35,842 nt of DNA from JBFFXF01 sp041569895 (GCA_041569895.1 JBFFXF010000038.1:1-35842); one strand, 5' to 3'. Positions 14,893 to 23,129 are shown, counted from the stretch's first letter. The notes: generated by a model not told the origin, from the letters alone. Numbers and translations are program-made.

Positions 14893-17800
14893 TCAGAAAC
14901 TCGCCCCGATCAGCCCGGTCAGCGCCGCGCCGAGGCGCTGCTGTGTATTCTGGTTCTGTCCGAGGAGCACCTCGAGCTGGGCGAACTGCCGCCGGAGCGT
15001 CGCCTCGCGGAGCGCGAGGATCTCCTCCCGCCGCTCGATCTCCTCCTGTGTCTCGTCGATCTCGTCCTGGAAGAAGTCGGCCCGGAGCGTCACGGCGCCG
15101 TCCTCGGTGTCGAGGAGGTCCTCGAGGACCTCCTGGATCGCCAGCGCCACGCCCGGGTCCTCGGTGAGGTCGATGTCGTTTCCGGTGATCACCGCCCCGC
15201 CGGCGATATCCGGCTGCCTGTTCAGCCCGATCACCTTGAAGGCGTCCGAGCTGTTCTGTGATTCGACCTTGAGCGCCGTCGCGCCGGTGGTGTTGTCCTT
15301 GAGGACGAGCGAGCGCCCGTCGCCGGAGATCGACAGCGTTATCTTGCCGGTGCCGCCCCCGTCCGCCACCGCGGTGTTGAAGCTCGTGATCAGGTCGCGG
15401 ACCGTCTTGTCGCCGCTGATGTCGATCCTGACGACCGAGCCGTCGCGCGTCGTCACCTTGATCTCCGGTCCGGACTTCGCGGTGACGCCCTGGCCGTTGT
15501 CGAAATCGGCGAGCTTGCTGTTATCGGTCAGCGCGCGCTGTCGCGTGAAGATCTTGCGCGGCGCGTCGGGATCCTCGGCGAGGAGCGCGTCGAACTTCGA
15601 CGAGTCGAAGAGCAGCGTGCCGTTCGACTGGAACCGGATGCCGAGGTTCGACGCCAGGTTCTTGCCGGGCGGCAGGCCGAAGACGCGTCGCGTGAACACG
15701 TTCGCGATGTCGCGCTCGATCCGTCGCAGGACGCTGTCGCCGACCAGTGGACCGCGAACTCCGGCGTCGGCGTCGACGCGCGTCAGGTCCTTGATCTCGG
15801 CGACGAGCTCGTTGTAGATCTCGACGACCTCATCGATCAGCTCCCGCGTGCTGTCGGTGTTTCGCGTCACCGCGATGTTGACGGGATTGCTCGACTCGGC
15901 GAGCGCGGTGACCGTCAGCCCCTTGACGACGTTCTTGTACGTGTTGTCGTTCGAGCGCACCACCAGAGGCTGGCTGCCGTCGACCGCCGACCCGTAGAAG
16001 ATCACCCCGTCCCGCGCCCGCGACGTGCGGGAGAAGGCGAGGTTGGTGCCGCCGCCAGAGTCGACCAGCACGCGCCCGAGTGACCCCGACTTCGTGCCGG
16101 TGACCTGCAGCCGGAAGGGCGTCAACGCCGAGCCGTCGTTGGCGACGGCAGCCGACACGTTCAGGTTCAGGGCGTTGATGGCGCTGACGACGTCGTCGAG
16201 CGTGTCGTCGGCGGTGATGGTCAGCGTCTTCTGGAATGACCCGTCGATCTGGTTGTTCGTGCCGCTGCCGAGCAGGTTGAGATCCGTGGCGGTGGTCCCG
16301 CCGTTGACCTCCTCGACCCGCAGCAGGCTGCCGGTCTCGCCGTCGGTGAGAATGATGCCGTTGCCGCTCGAGTTGACCGCGGCCGTCACCAGGCTGCCCA
16401 CCGACGAGGCCTTGCCGTTGATGTCCTTGATGACGTCGCCGATCGTCTTCTCCTGCCCGAGGTCGACCTCGAACACCTTCCCCTTGTTGTCGAAGACGCG
16501 GATCTTTCCGGCCGCGACGCCGGCGCCTCCGTTGAGGGTCGACAGGCGCGTGTTCTCGCCGATGTACTGCGGGTCGAGGTCGGTCCCGACGATGGTGTCG
16601 CTCGACACCGTCTGCAGGATGCCGAGCTGCGCGGCCACGGTGCCGCCGCCGCTCTCGGCCACGATGAAGTCCGACGCCCCGCCCGTGCTGTCCCGGAGCA
16701 GGAGCCCGTGTCCGGCGGAGTTGTAGCTCGCCGTGACTCCCGTCGGCCCGTTGGCGTTGATCAGGTCGATCACCTCGGAGAGGGTCTCTGCGCTCGAGAG
16801 ATCGACCGTCGCCGACGTGCCGTTGCGGTTGGTGATCGAGATACTGCCGCCGGTGAACGAGCTCGTTCCGTTGATGGTGTCCAGGAGGATCGAGTTGAGG
16901 TCGGCGAGCACCCTGTCCCCGGTGATCGTGCCGCCGGCGTCCGACTTCGCGAGACCGAGGTCCGCTGCGGCGGTGCCGGTCCCGACCTCCGCGATCTGAA
17001 ACGTCCCCCCGGTCGAGGAGTCGGTGGCGACGAACTGCCCTCCCGACACCGAGACCGTGACGCTGTCGTTCCCCGTGGCGTTGTTGATGGCGTCGAGCAC
17101 GTCCTGGACGGTGGTCGCCGAGGAGAGGTCGACGTTGAAGCTGTCGCCGTCACGGGCAGTGATCAGCAGGTCGTTGCCCGACTGGGTCCGGACGCCGAGC
17201 CCGTCGTTGAGGGCGCTCAGCTTCAGCTTGCCGCCGAGCTTGACGATCTGCGTCCCCTCGATCGTGCTGCTCGCGACGCCGGTGTTGAGAATGCCGAGGT
17301 CGGTCGCCGTGTTCCCGCCCGCGACCTCCTCGACCCTGAAGTTTCCTGACCCGCCGCTCCCGTCGGTGAGGACGATGCCCTCGCGCGGGTTGGTGTCCCC
17401 CGTGCCGGCGATTCTCGCCGAGACGTTGATCCCGGCCGTCGCGTTGATCTCCTCGACGACGTCGTCGATGGTGATCGCGGTCGACAGGTCGACGACCGCC
17501 GAGTTGCCCGCGCGGTCCGTGATGCGGATCGAGCCCCGCCGCACGCCGTTGCCGCCGTTGAGCAGATCGAGCTCGGTCTTGCGATCGACGAAGCCGTTAC
17601 CGGTCTCGATCGTCAGCGTGCCCGCACCGACGGCGTCGGACACGTCCGAGAATCCGAGCGACGTGTACTGCTCGGACTGGGCGAGCTGCCTTACCTTGAA
17701 GAGGTAGCTTCCCGGCGTCAGGTCGCTCGTCCCCGAGGCCGTCAGCACGGCCTCGTTGGACGACGTCGTGGTGACGGCGTTGAAGGTCGACGTCCTGGAC

Positions 17801-17985
17801 AGCGACTTGATCTTGAGCTGCAGGGTGAGCAGCCGCGCGCTGATCGTCGTGATCGCGGCCTTCTTGCCCGTCAGCTCCTCGATCTTGCTCTCGAGCCTGG
17901 TGATCGGGCGGCGCTGAAAGCTGAGCAGCCCCTCGATCACGCGGGTCGTGTCGATGCCCGAGACAAGCCCGTCTACACTGGTCAA
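14893..17985 (-). CDS. fliD: Flagellar filament cap protein FliD (HAP2), enlarged by hook-IN repeats
   Basis: 1030 aa, about twice the usual size. FliD forms the cap at the filament tip that guides flagellin insertion. The N-terminus is classic: 'VDGLVSGIDTTRVIEGLL' (4-21) followed by a coiled coil. The C-terminus has 'RELIDEVVEIYNELVAEIKDLT' (714-735), 'LRADFFQDEIDETQEEIERR' (968-987), and an end with 'LEVLLGQNQ'. Between them are about four full copies of a roughly 100-aa 'flagellin hook IN' module (about 140-235, 255-345, 358-457, 480-575) plus a partial copy (585-650) and another near 828-920. Each copy carries a 'VDLSsA.Ti.DVvd.INa' strand-helix and a 'DLGIL'-like end. The start is TTG at 17985 with GAGGAG about 10 nt upstream. 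It follows flaG and precedes fliS. Confidence 0.95.
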   Translation of the reverse strand: MTSVDGLVSGIDTTRVIEGLLSFQRRPITRLESKIEELTGKKAAITTISARLLTLQLKIKSLSRTSTFNAVTTTSSNEAVLTASGTSDLTPGSYLFKVRQLAQSEQYTSLGFSDVSDAVGAGTLTIETGNGFVDRKTELDLLNGGNGVRRGSIRITDRAGNSAVVDLSTAITIDDVVEEINATAGINVSARIAGTGDTNPREGIVLTDGSGGSGNFRVEEVAGGNTATDLGILNTGVASSTIEGTQIVKLGGKLKLSALNDGLGVRTQSGNDLLITARDGDSFNVDLSSATTVQDVLDAINNATGNDSVTVSVSGGQFVATDSSTGGTFQIAEVGTGTAAADLGLAKSDAGGTITGDRVLADLNSILLDTINGTSSFTGGSISITNRNGTSATVDLSSAETLSEVIDLINANGPTGVTASYNSAGHGLLLRDSTGGASDFIVAESGGGTVAAQLGILQTVSSDTIVGTDLDPQYIGENTRLSTLNGGAGVAAGKIRVFDNKGKVFEVDLGQEKTIGDVIKDINGKASSVGSLVTAAVNSSGNGIILTDGETGSLLRVEEVNGGTTATDLNLLGSGTNNQIDGSFQKTLTITADDTLDDVVSAINALNLNVSAAVANDGSALTPFRLQVTGTKSGSLGRVLVDSGGGTNLAFSRTSRARDGVIFYGSAVDGSQPLVVRSNDNTYKNVVKGLTVTALAESSNPVNIAVTRNTDSTRELIDEVVEIYNELVAEIKDLTRVDADAGVRGPLVGDSVLRRIERDIANVFTRRVFGLPPGKNLASNLGIRFQSNGTLLFDSSKFDALLAEDPDAPRKIFTRQRALTDNSKLADFDNGQGVTAKSGPEIKVTTRDGSVVRIDISGDKTVRDLITSFNTAVADGGGTGKITLSISGDGRSLVLKDNTTGATALKVESQNSSDAFKVIGLNRQPDIAGGAVITGNDIDLTEDPGVALAIQEVLEDLLDTEDGAVTLRADFFQDEIDETQEEIERREEILALREATLRRQFAQLEVLLGQNQNTQQRLGAALTGLIGASF

Positions 17986-18047
17986 CCCTGCTTCTCCTCA
18001 GGGGCTCCTTCAAACCCCATCCTGGCTCGGCCGGCCACGGCGGCCTC

Positions 18048-18066
18048 GGGCCCGCGGAGCGGGCCT
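18048..18066 (-). terminator. Short GC hairpin between flaG and fliD
   Basis: GGCCCGC (18049-18055) pairs with GCGGGCC (18059-18065) around a 3-nt loop, with a G-T pair extending it by one. It lies in the 122-nt gap after the flaG stop. No U-tract follows on the minus strand, so it may be a processing or stabilising hairpin rather than a terminator. Confidence 0.4.
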
Positions 18067-18107
18067 TGAAGAACCCCTCACAGTGCCCGGGGTGAATCGA
18101 GCGCCGA

Positions 18108-18509
18108 TCAACTGACGTCGTCGATCAGCAGATTTCCGCTCCGGAGACGCGACTCGACGTTCTTGATCTCCGACGGCGGAACCGTGCGGATGACCTTGCC
18201 GCTCCTGGTGTCGACGATCTCGATGCGAATCTTCTCGGTCTCTTCATTTACCCGGAACTGCAGGCTCCGGTTTCCCCCGAGCAGCTGATTCAGCTGCTTG
18301 ACCTCCCGCTTCAGCTCCTCGGGCGTGAGGTCGACTCGCTGGATCTCTTTCTCCTTCTCGGCGGCCGCTTCCTCGGAGGACTTCGACGCAGCCACGGCAT
18401 CCCCCTTCGGCTGCTCCCGGGAGCGATCGCCCTGTACTCGCTGTGCGGACTGCACTCCGGGGAGCGAGCCCTGCACATCCTGAACGCGATTGATGCCCAA
18501 ATCGATCAT
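18108..18509 (-). CDS. flaG: FlaG family flagellar protein
   Basis: 133 aa from the ATG at 18507-18509, which has GGAGG 5 nt upstream; a longer frame to 18608 lacks such a site and adds a non-conserved segment. The conserved C-terminal FlaG domain is present: 'LNQLLGGNRSLQFRVNEETE', 'IRIEIVDTRSGKVIRTVPPS' and 'IKNVESRL'. The N-terminal half is a charged Ala/Glu/Lys linker. FlaG is a small protein linked to polar flagella; it influences filament length or flagellin handling, and its mechanism is not settled. The position between flagellin and fliD is the standard flaG-fliD-fliS order. Confidence 0.9.
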   Translation of the reverse strand: MIDLGINRVQDVQGSLPGVQSAQRVQGDRSREQPKGDAVAASKSSEEAAAEKEKEIQRVDLTPEELKREVKQLNQLLGGNRSLQFRVNEETEKIRIEIVDTRSGKVIRTVPPSEIKNVESRLRSGNLLIDDVS

Positions 18510-18538
18510 GGCTACCTCCTGCGGTGCCATAGGGAAAT

Positions 18539-18603
18539 CGTGCGGGGCGGCGCCGCGGCCGGGCTTCCCGGAAGAAGCGCCGACCGCGAGCCGCCCCCAC
18601 ACG
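18539..18603 (-). terminator. Large two-part stem-loop between flagellin 1 and flaG
   Basis: CGTG (18539-18542) and GGGGCGG (18544-18550) pair with CCGCCCC (18591-18597) and CACG (18600-18603). Inside, CCGGG (18559-18563) pairs with CCCGG (18567-18571). The element sits 30 nt after the flagellin 1 stop and 29 nt before the flaG ATG. It could limit read-through or protect the 3' end of the abundant flagellin mRNA. Confidence 0.45.
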
Positions 18604-18633
18604 CTCAAGCCGAGCGAGCTCTTCTCAGATTAG

Positions 18634-20109
18634 TTATCGGAGAAGCGCCAGAACCGCTTGAGGGATCTGGTTCGCCTGCGCCAGGACGGCGGTACCGGCC
18701 TGGAACAGGATCTGCTGCTTGGTGAACTCCGCCGTCTCGCTCGCGAAGTCGAGGTCCCGGATATCGGACAGCGACGACGAGAGGTTCTCGGACGCGACGG
18801 AGAGCGACGCGATGTTGCTCTCGAGCCGCTGCTTCTGGAAAGCTCCGAGAATCGCTCGGGAGTCCGACACCTGGTTGATCGCGATATCGACGATTCGCAG
18901 CGCGTTCGCGGCGTCGGTCGACAGGTCGTTGGTGCCTCCCGACTTGAGGCTGGACAGGAAGCCGTCGATGGTGACGGTGTTGCTGCCCTGACCGGGGAGG
19001 GTCCTCGACTGCTTTCCGAGCGTCGACGTGGTCGTGGAGCGAATGCCGATCCGCGTCCGGTTCGACACCTCGTGCGACGTGTTGAGCTGGAAGACGAGAC
19101 CACTCTTCTTGAGCTTGAACGACAGTGTCGAGCTGGTGGTCGCGGCGTCCTTCAGCGTGATGTCGCCGGTGAAGAACGCGGAGACGATCCGCAGGTTGTT
19201 GCCGTTGGCGGAGACCGTGGCGCCGTTGACCGTCGCCGAGGCATCGACGCCGGTGTCACTGAGCACCTGGTTGGTGTTGGTGTCGAAGCTGGTCCCGCCG
19301 GCGCCGACGTTGAACGAGCCGGAGACCACCTCGACCGACACCGTCTCGGACGAGCCGAACTCGACCGAGTAGAGACGGCCGGCCGACGCGTAGACACCGG
19401 TGTTGCCGGTGAACGCGTTGACGGCGCTCTGGAGCGCCGCGGAGCCGAGACCAGACGCCACGGTGACGTCCTGGGTTCCCTTGGTGCCGGTGACTCGCAG
19501 CGTGACGTCGGCCGTGGCGCTCCTGAAGCCCACCGCCGAGCCACCGCTCGTGAAGACGTCGCCGGCACGACTGGCGACCGCGGAGAGGTTCACCGAGAGG
19601 GTGACGCTCGAGACGCCGTCGAACTGCGCATTGTTGACGGCCAGGTCGCGGATACCGCTGCCGACGGTGGACGTCGCGGCGATCGCGGACGAGCCGTCGA
19701 GGAGCTTGGTGTCGGCGAACTTGGTCGTCTGCGCGATCCGGTCGATCGTCGTCAGCGCGTTGTCGACCGCATCCTGCTCGGCCGAGATCTGCTCGGCGGA
19801 GTTCGAGTTCAGGGCGAAGATGATCGACTCGCGGACCTGGACCAGGAGGCTGTTGACCTCCTTGAGAGCGGCCTCGGCCGTCCCGACCAGGTTCGACGCG
19901 TTCTGCGAGTTCTCGATCGCCTGATTGAGTGAGCCGATCTGCGCTCGCAGCTGCTCGGAGATGACAAACCCGGACGGGTCGTCGGCGGCGGTGTTGATCC
20001 GCAGACCGGTGGAGAGCCTCTCGAGGCTGGTCTGCTGTTGCCTGTCGGTCGCTCGCAGGTTGTTGAGCGCCTTGAGCGAGGCAACGTTCGTATTGATCTG
20101 AAGACCCAT
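18634..20109 (-). CDS. Flagellin 1
   Basis: 491 aa, the filament subunit exported through the flagellar secretion system. Conserved ends: 'LQINTNVASLKALNNL' (3-18), 'LERLSTGLRINTAADDPSGF' (29-48), then C-terminal 'AILGAFQKQRLESNIASL', 'DLDFASETAEFTKQQIL' and 'GTAVLAQANQIPQAVLALLR'. The variable centre (about 160-390) is a Ser/Thr/Gly-rich surface domain. It is closely similar throughout to flagellin 2 at 20540-22012, indicating a tandem duplication. The ATG has a near-perfect AAGGAGG 9 nt upstream, and the leader forms a hairpin with a loop GGA (20130-20157), as expected for CsrA control. No clear promoter was found in its 430-nt upstream gap, so it may also be read through from flagellin 2. 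Confidence 0.97.
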   Translation of the reverse strand: MGLQINTNVASLKALNNLRATDRQQQTSLERLSTGLRINTAADDPSGFVISEQLRAQIGSLNQAIENSQNASNLVGTAEAALKEVNSLLVQVRESIIFALNSNSAEQISAEQDAVDNALTTIDRIAQTTKFADTKLLDGSSAIAATSTVGSGIRDLAVNNAQFDGVSSVTLSVNLSAVASRAGDVFTSGGSAVGFRSATADVTLRVTGTKGTQDVTVASGLGSAALQSAVNAFTGNTGVYASAGRLYSVEFGSSETVSVEVVSGSFNVGAGGTSFDTNTNQVLSDTGVDASATVNGATVSANGNNLRIVSAFFTGDITLKDAATTSSTLSFKLKKSGLVFQLNTSHEVSNRTRIGIRSTTTSTLGKQSRTLPGQGSNTVTIDGFLSSLKSGGTNDLSTDAANALRIVDIAINQVSDSRAILGAFQKQRLESNIASLSVASENLSSSLSDIRDLDFASETAEFTKQQILFQAGTAVLAQANQIPQAVLALLR

Positions 20110-20157
20110 GAAGAAAATCCTCCTTGATTCACGGGGTCCCAGCGTGCTCGCCCCGTG
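20110..20157 (-). promoter_or_regulatory. Flagellin 1 leader: hairpin with loop GGA plus AAGGAGG, candidate CsrA target
   Basis: In the mRNA, CACGGGG (20157-20151) and CCCCGTG (20136-20130) form a 7-bp stem whose 14-nt loop ends in GGGA. The AAGGAGG ribosome-binding site, a second GGA, starts 5 nt after the stem. CsrA dimers typically bind one GGA in a hairpin loop and a second at the Shine-Dalgarno. With csrA and fliW encoded nearby, translational repression relieved by FliW, as for Bacillus hag, is the natural reading. It is inferred, not shown. Confidence 0.5.
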
Positions 20158-20539
20158 TGGCCCTCGCGGACCGCTCCACGGTGCGAGTCGATCTGGTTCG
20201 GGGCCCGCCTGTCCCTAGGCGAGACACCCATGCCGGAAACGCCCATCGAGAGAAGCATCGCGTGATGCGTATCGCGTCGCCGCCAAGTGCCGGACTCCGG
20301 GCGTGGACAGACCCCGAGCGCGGTCGTGGAGACGACTTGATTTCTCGATGGTGACGCTTCGCCTGACGACAGCCCGCGACGGCGCCCGCCTCCCGGCGGA
20401 CGTTCTGCGGGACACACCGGTGTCGGGGAAGAGTACAACACCGCCGGCGAATCGTCCAACGGAGGGGAGCCCGGGGGCGCGCGTCGGGCGCGCGGACCGT
20501 CAGCCCCGAACCTGAGCTATCAGGCCGTCTTGCGCCGGC
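20158..20539. other. Flagellin 1-flagellin 2 gap, no gene seen
   Basis: About 380 nt of non-coding sequence. I see a small GCATC/GATGC hairpin (near 20255-20268) and GCGCGC arms (20477-20482 and 20488-20493) downstream of the flagellin 2 stop that could serve as a weak terminator. No sigma-28 or sigma-54 promoter with correct spacing, RNA gene or convincing open reading frame was found. Confidence 0.5.
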
Positions 20540-22012
20540 CTACTGGAGGAGCTGGAGGACCGCCTGCGGGATCCGATTGGCCTGGGCGAGCACGGCCGTG
20601 CCGGCCTGGAAGAGGATCTGGGTGCGCGTGAACTCGGCGGTCTCGACCGCGAAGTCGAGGTCGCGGATGTCCGACAGCGACGAGGCGAGGTTCTCGGCCG
20701 CCACCCCGAGCGAGCTGATGTTGCTCTCGAGCGTCTGCTTCTGGAACGCCCCGAGGAACGCGCGCAGGGTCGAGATCTGGTCGATGGCGATGTCGACGAC
20801 TCTCAGGGCGTTGGCGGGCCGGTTCGTCAGGTCGTTGGCGCCGCCGGACTTGATCGACGAGAGGTACCCCTCGATCTCCACGGCCGTCGATCCCGGCCCC
20901 GGGATGGTGCGCGACTCGACCCCCAGCGTCGACGAGTTCACCGTGCGAACGCCGATGCGGGCGCGGTTGGTGACCTCGTGGGAGGTGTTGAGCTGGAAGA
21001 CGAGGCCGCTCTTCTGCAGCTTGAACGTGAACGACGAGCCCGTCGTCGCGTTGTCTCGCAGCACGATGTCGCCGGTGAAGAACGCGGTCGTCACGCGCAG
21101 CTCGTTGCCGTCCGCCGAGGCGGCGGCGCCGTTGACCGTCGCCGTCGCGTTGGCCCCGGCGTCGGAGAGGACGCCGCTCGTGCTCGAGATCGTCGTGCCG
21201 CCGGCGCCGACCAGGAACTGGCCGGAGAGGACCTGCACAGAGACGGTCTCGTTCGATCCGAAGTCGACCGAGTAGAGCCTTCCGGCGGAGGCGTAGACAC
21301 CGGTGTCCGACGTGAAGGCGTTGATGGCGCTGCGGAAGGCGGTCGAGCCCGCGCCCGAGGCGAGCGAGATGTCCTCCGATCCCGTGCGGCCGGTGACTCG
21401 CAGCACGACGTTCGCGGTGGCGCTGCGGAAGCCGACGGTCGTGGCGCCGCTGGTGAAGACGTCGCCGCCGCGGCTGGCCACGGCCTGCAGGTTGATCGCG
21501 AGCGTCACCGCCGAGCTCGCGTCGAACTGGGCGTTCCTGACGGTGAGATCGCGGATACCGCTGCCGAGGGTCGAGGTGGTCTGGATCGCCGAGGTCCCGT
21601 CGAGCAGCCTGCGATCGGCGAACCGCGTCGTCTGAGCGATCCTGTCGATCGACACCAGCGCGTTGTCGACGGCGTCCTGCTCCGCCGCGATCTGCTCCGG
21701 AGAGTTCGAGTTGAGGGCGAAGACGATCGACTCGCGGATCTGCACCAGCAGGTTGTTCACTTCCTTGAGGGCCGCCTCGGCGGTGCCGATCAGGTTCGAG
21801 GCGTTCTGCGAGTTCTCCACCGCCTGCTGGAGCGAGCCGACCTGCGCGCGCAGCCGCTCGGAGATGACGAAACCGGACGGATCGTCGGACGCGCGGTTGA
21901 TCCGGAATCCGGTCGAGAGGCGCTCCAGCGTCCTCTGCTGCACGATGTCTGTCTGCTGAAGGTTCTGGAGGGCTTTCAGCGAAGCAACATTCGTGTTGAT
22001 CCGAAGGGCCAT
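20540..22012 (-). CDS. Flagellin 2
   Basis: 490 aa. It has the same architecture as flagellin 1: N-terminal 'LRINTNVASLKALQNL' and 'LERLSTGFRINRASDDPSGF', C-terminal 'AFLGAFQKQTLESNISSL', 'DLDFAVETAEFTRTQIL' and 'GTAVLAQANRIPQAVLQLLQ'. The two can be aligned end to end with very few gaps, including the variable centre, so duplication was probably recent. The ATG at 22012 has AAGGAG 6 nt upstream. The gene has the best sigma-28 promoter in the window (22152-22178) and a leader rich in GGA motifs. It is the first flagellin after fliW-csrA, matching the Firmicutes-style flgN-flgK-flgL-fliW-csrA-flagellin order. Two subunits may be mixed or arranged along the filament; the sequence does not tell which. 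Confidence 0.97.
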   Translation of the reverse strand: MALRINTNVASLKALQNLQQTDIVQQRTLERLSTGFRINRASDDPSGFVISERLRAQVGSLQQAVENSQNASNLIGTAEAALKEVNNLLVQIRESIVFALNSNSPEQIAAEQDAVDNALVSIDRIAQTTRFADRRLLDGTSAIQTTSTLGSGIRDLTVRNAQFDASSAVTLAINLQAVASRGGDVFTSGATTVGFRSATANVVLRVTGRTGSEDISLASGAGSTAFRSAINAFTSDTGVYASAGRLYSVDFGSNETVSVQVLSGQFLVGAGGTTISSTSGVLSDAGANATATVNGAAASADGNELRVTTAFFTGDIVLRDNATTGSSFTFKLQKSGLVFQLNTSHEVTNRARIGVRTVNSSTLGVESRTIPGPGSTAVEIEGYLSSIKSGGANDLTNRPANALRVVDIAIDQISTLRAFLGAFQKQTLESNISSLGVAAENLASSLSDIRDLDFAVETAEFTRTQILFQAGTAVLAQANRIPQAVLQLLQ

Positions 22013-22080
22013 TGCCTACTCCTTCTCGTCGCCTCCGCGAAATCGTCCTCCCGCGCGCGTGGCGATATTCCAGGAACTCG
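22013..22080 (-). promoter_or_regulatory. Flagellin 2 leader with multiple GGA motifs, candidate CsrA target
   Basis: The last 68 nt of the leader contain GGA in CTGGAAT, GGGAGGACG, GCGGAGG and the AAGGAG ribosome-binding site. Several closely spaced GGA motifs ending at the Shine-Dalgarno resemble known CsrA-controlled leaders. No hairpin as clear as that of flagellin 1 was found. The csrA gene lies directly upstream. Confidence 0.4.
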
Positions 22081-22151
22081 CCATGCGGTGGACGACGTGC
22101 GACCCGTCGTGTATGCTTCTCTGGACGTCTACCCTCTCAGGCTCCTTTGCC

Positions 22152-22178
22152 TTATCGGGTAGCTTCCCGAGAACTTGA
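22152..22178 (-). promoter_or_regulatory. Sigma-28 (FliA) promoter for flagellin 2
   Basis: Minus strand: TCAAGTTC (22178-22171), exactly 11 nt, then CCCGATAA (22159-22152). Against TAAAGTTT-N11-GCCGATAA this matches 6/8 and 7/8 with ideal spacing. The predicted start (about 22145) gives a leader of about 130 nt. It lies between the csrA stop and flagellin 2, as expected for a late flagellar promoter. Confidence 0.8.
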
Positions 22179-22242
22179 GTACATCCCGGACAATTTGCCC
22201 CCGGGGTTCCGCATACGCTGTGCGCGCAGCGTTATCGCCCGC

Positions 22243-22506
22243 TCACTTCTTCCCCTTCGCTTCGTCTTCCCCGCCACGGCCCCGCCCGCGGTAGAGCCGC
22301 ACGGCATCGTCGAGGGCCTCCGGAGGCCTGGCGGCCTCGACGTTCTCCTTCTGGATGGCGAGGTAGACCTCCTTGCGGTGGACGGGCACGTCGGGAGGCG
22401 CGACGATCCCGAGGCGCACGCGGTCGCCCCGGATGTCGAGCACCTTCACCTCGACCTGGTGCCCGATCATGATCGCCTCCTCCTTGACGCGCGTGAGGAC
22501 GAGCAT
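22243..22506 (-). CDS. csrA: Carbon storage regulator CsrA (RsmA)
   Basis: 87 aa. An RNA-binding homodimer that recognises GGA motifs near ribosome-binding sites. The core is canonical: 'MLVLTRVKEEAIMIGHQVEV' (1-20), 'KVLDIRGDRVRLGIVAP' (21-37), 'DVPVHRKEVYLAIQKEN' (39-55), with Arg and 'VHRKE' residues for RNA contact in place. An extra C-terminal tail of about 30 residues is Arg/Gly then Lys/Glu-rich; most relatives end at 60-75 aa. The ATG overlaps the fliW stop by one base (TGATG), so the two are translationally coupled. In flagellated bacteria with this pair, CsrA represses flagellin translation and FliW sequesters it until flagellin is exported. Confidence 0.97.
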   Translation of the reverse strand: MLVLTRVKEEAIMIGHQVEVKVLDIRGDRVRLGIVAPPDVPVHRKEVYLAIQKENVEAARPPEALDDAVRLYRGRGRGGEDEAKGKK

Positions 22507-23099
22507 CAGCCCTGTCTCCCCGAACGCTTCGCGCCGATCGACTCGAGCGCCTCGTCGTCGGATTTCTTGCCGTCCGGCGCGGCGCCGTCCGTGCCCTCGC
22601 CAGCGGACGTACCGGCCGGGAAGATGGCATGGCGCGTCGTGTACTCCGGGACCTGGAGGACGAGCTGGCGTCCGACTCGCGCGTCGGGATTGATCAGCAG
22701 CGGTCCCTGGAGGTTCGCCGTGATCCGACTGGGGTCCGGGGGGACCACGAGAAGGACGAGCACGACGGCGTCCTCCATGCTCTCGAGGCAAAGGGCCCGG
22801 AGCTCCTCGCTCGAGGCCGGGACGGCGTAGTTCTCGAAGAAGTGACCGGGCTCGGCCGCCACGAACGCCAGCGCGGGCTCGTCGACCGACTGCAGCCACT
22901 GGAACGGGCCGCCCGAGGGGTTCTGCACCAGCACGTACCGCTGCTGCTCCGGAAAACCGAGCAGACCGTCCGGAAACCGGATCACCTTGTCATCCGGAAC
23001 CTCGACGGCGCCGAACCGCGTGGTCTCGAACACGATCGTCGATCCCCCGCCTTCCGTGGCGCCCTGCTCACGCGACTCGCCGCCTTGACTCGTTTTCAT
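22506..23099 (-). CDS. fliW: Flagellar assembly factor FliW
   Basis: About 197 aa from the ATG at 23099; a GTG at 23120 in the same frame would add 7 residues. FliW binds flagellin and, when free, binds CsrA to lift repression of flagellin translation. Family features: 'FGAVEVPDDKVIRFPDGLLG' near 29-48, 'GFPEQQRYVLVQ' after it, 'WLQSVDEPALAFVAAEP', 'VVLVLLVVPPDPSRITANLQ' and 'GPLLINPDARVGRQLVL', finishing with 'PEYTTRHAIF'. Typical FliW ends there; here about 40 polar residues follow, and the N-terminus has about 20 extra. It begins 30 nt after flgL and overlaps csrA by one base. Confidence 0.95.
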   Translation of the reverse strand: MKTSQGGESREQGATEGGGSTIVFETTRFGAVEVPDDKVIRFPDGLLGFPEQQRYVLVQNPSGGPFQWLQSVDEPALAFVAAEPGHFFENYAVPASSEELRALCLESMEDAVVLVLLVVPPDPSRITANLQGPLLINPDARVGRQLVLQVPEYTTRHAIFPAGTSAGEGTDGAAPDGKKSDDEALESIGAKRSGRQG

Positions 23100-23129
23100 G
23101 GCCGTTCTCTTCGCTCCCACCTCGATAGA

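Noticed and set aside
18634..18660. Sigma-28-like TCCGATAA on the minus strand at the end of flagellin 1, which could drive flaG
   Set aside because: The -10 matches well but the -35 at the required spacing matches only 3 of 8, and it overlaps the stop codon region of a coding sequence.
18658..19932. Long plus-strand open frame opposite flagellin 1 (and a similar one opposite flagellin 2)
   Set aside because: The minus-strand flagellins are unambiguous; the plus frames are Arg/Gly/Asp-rich shadows without ribosome-binding sites.
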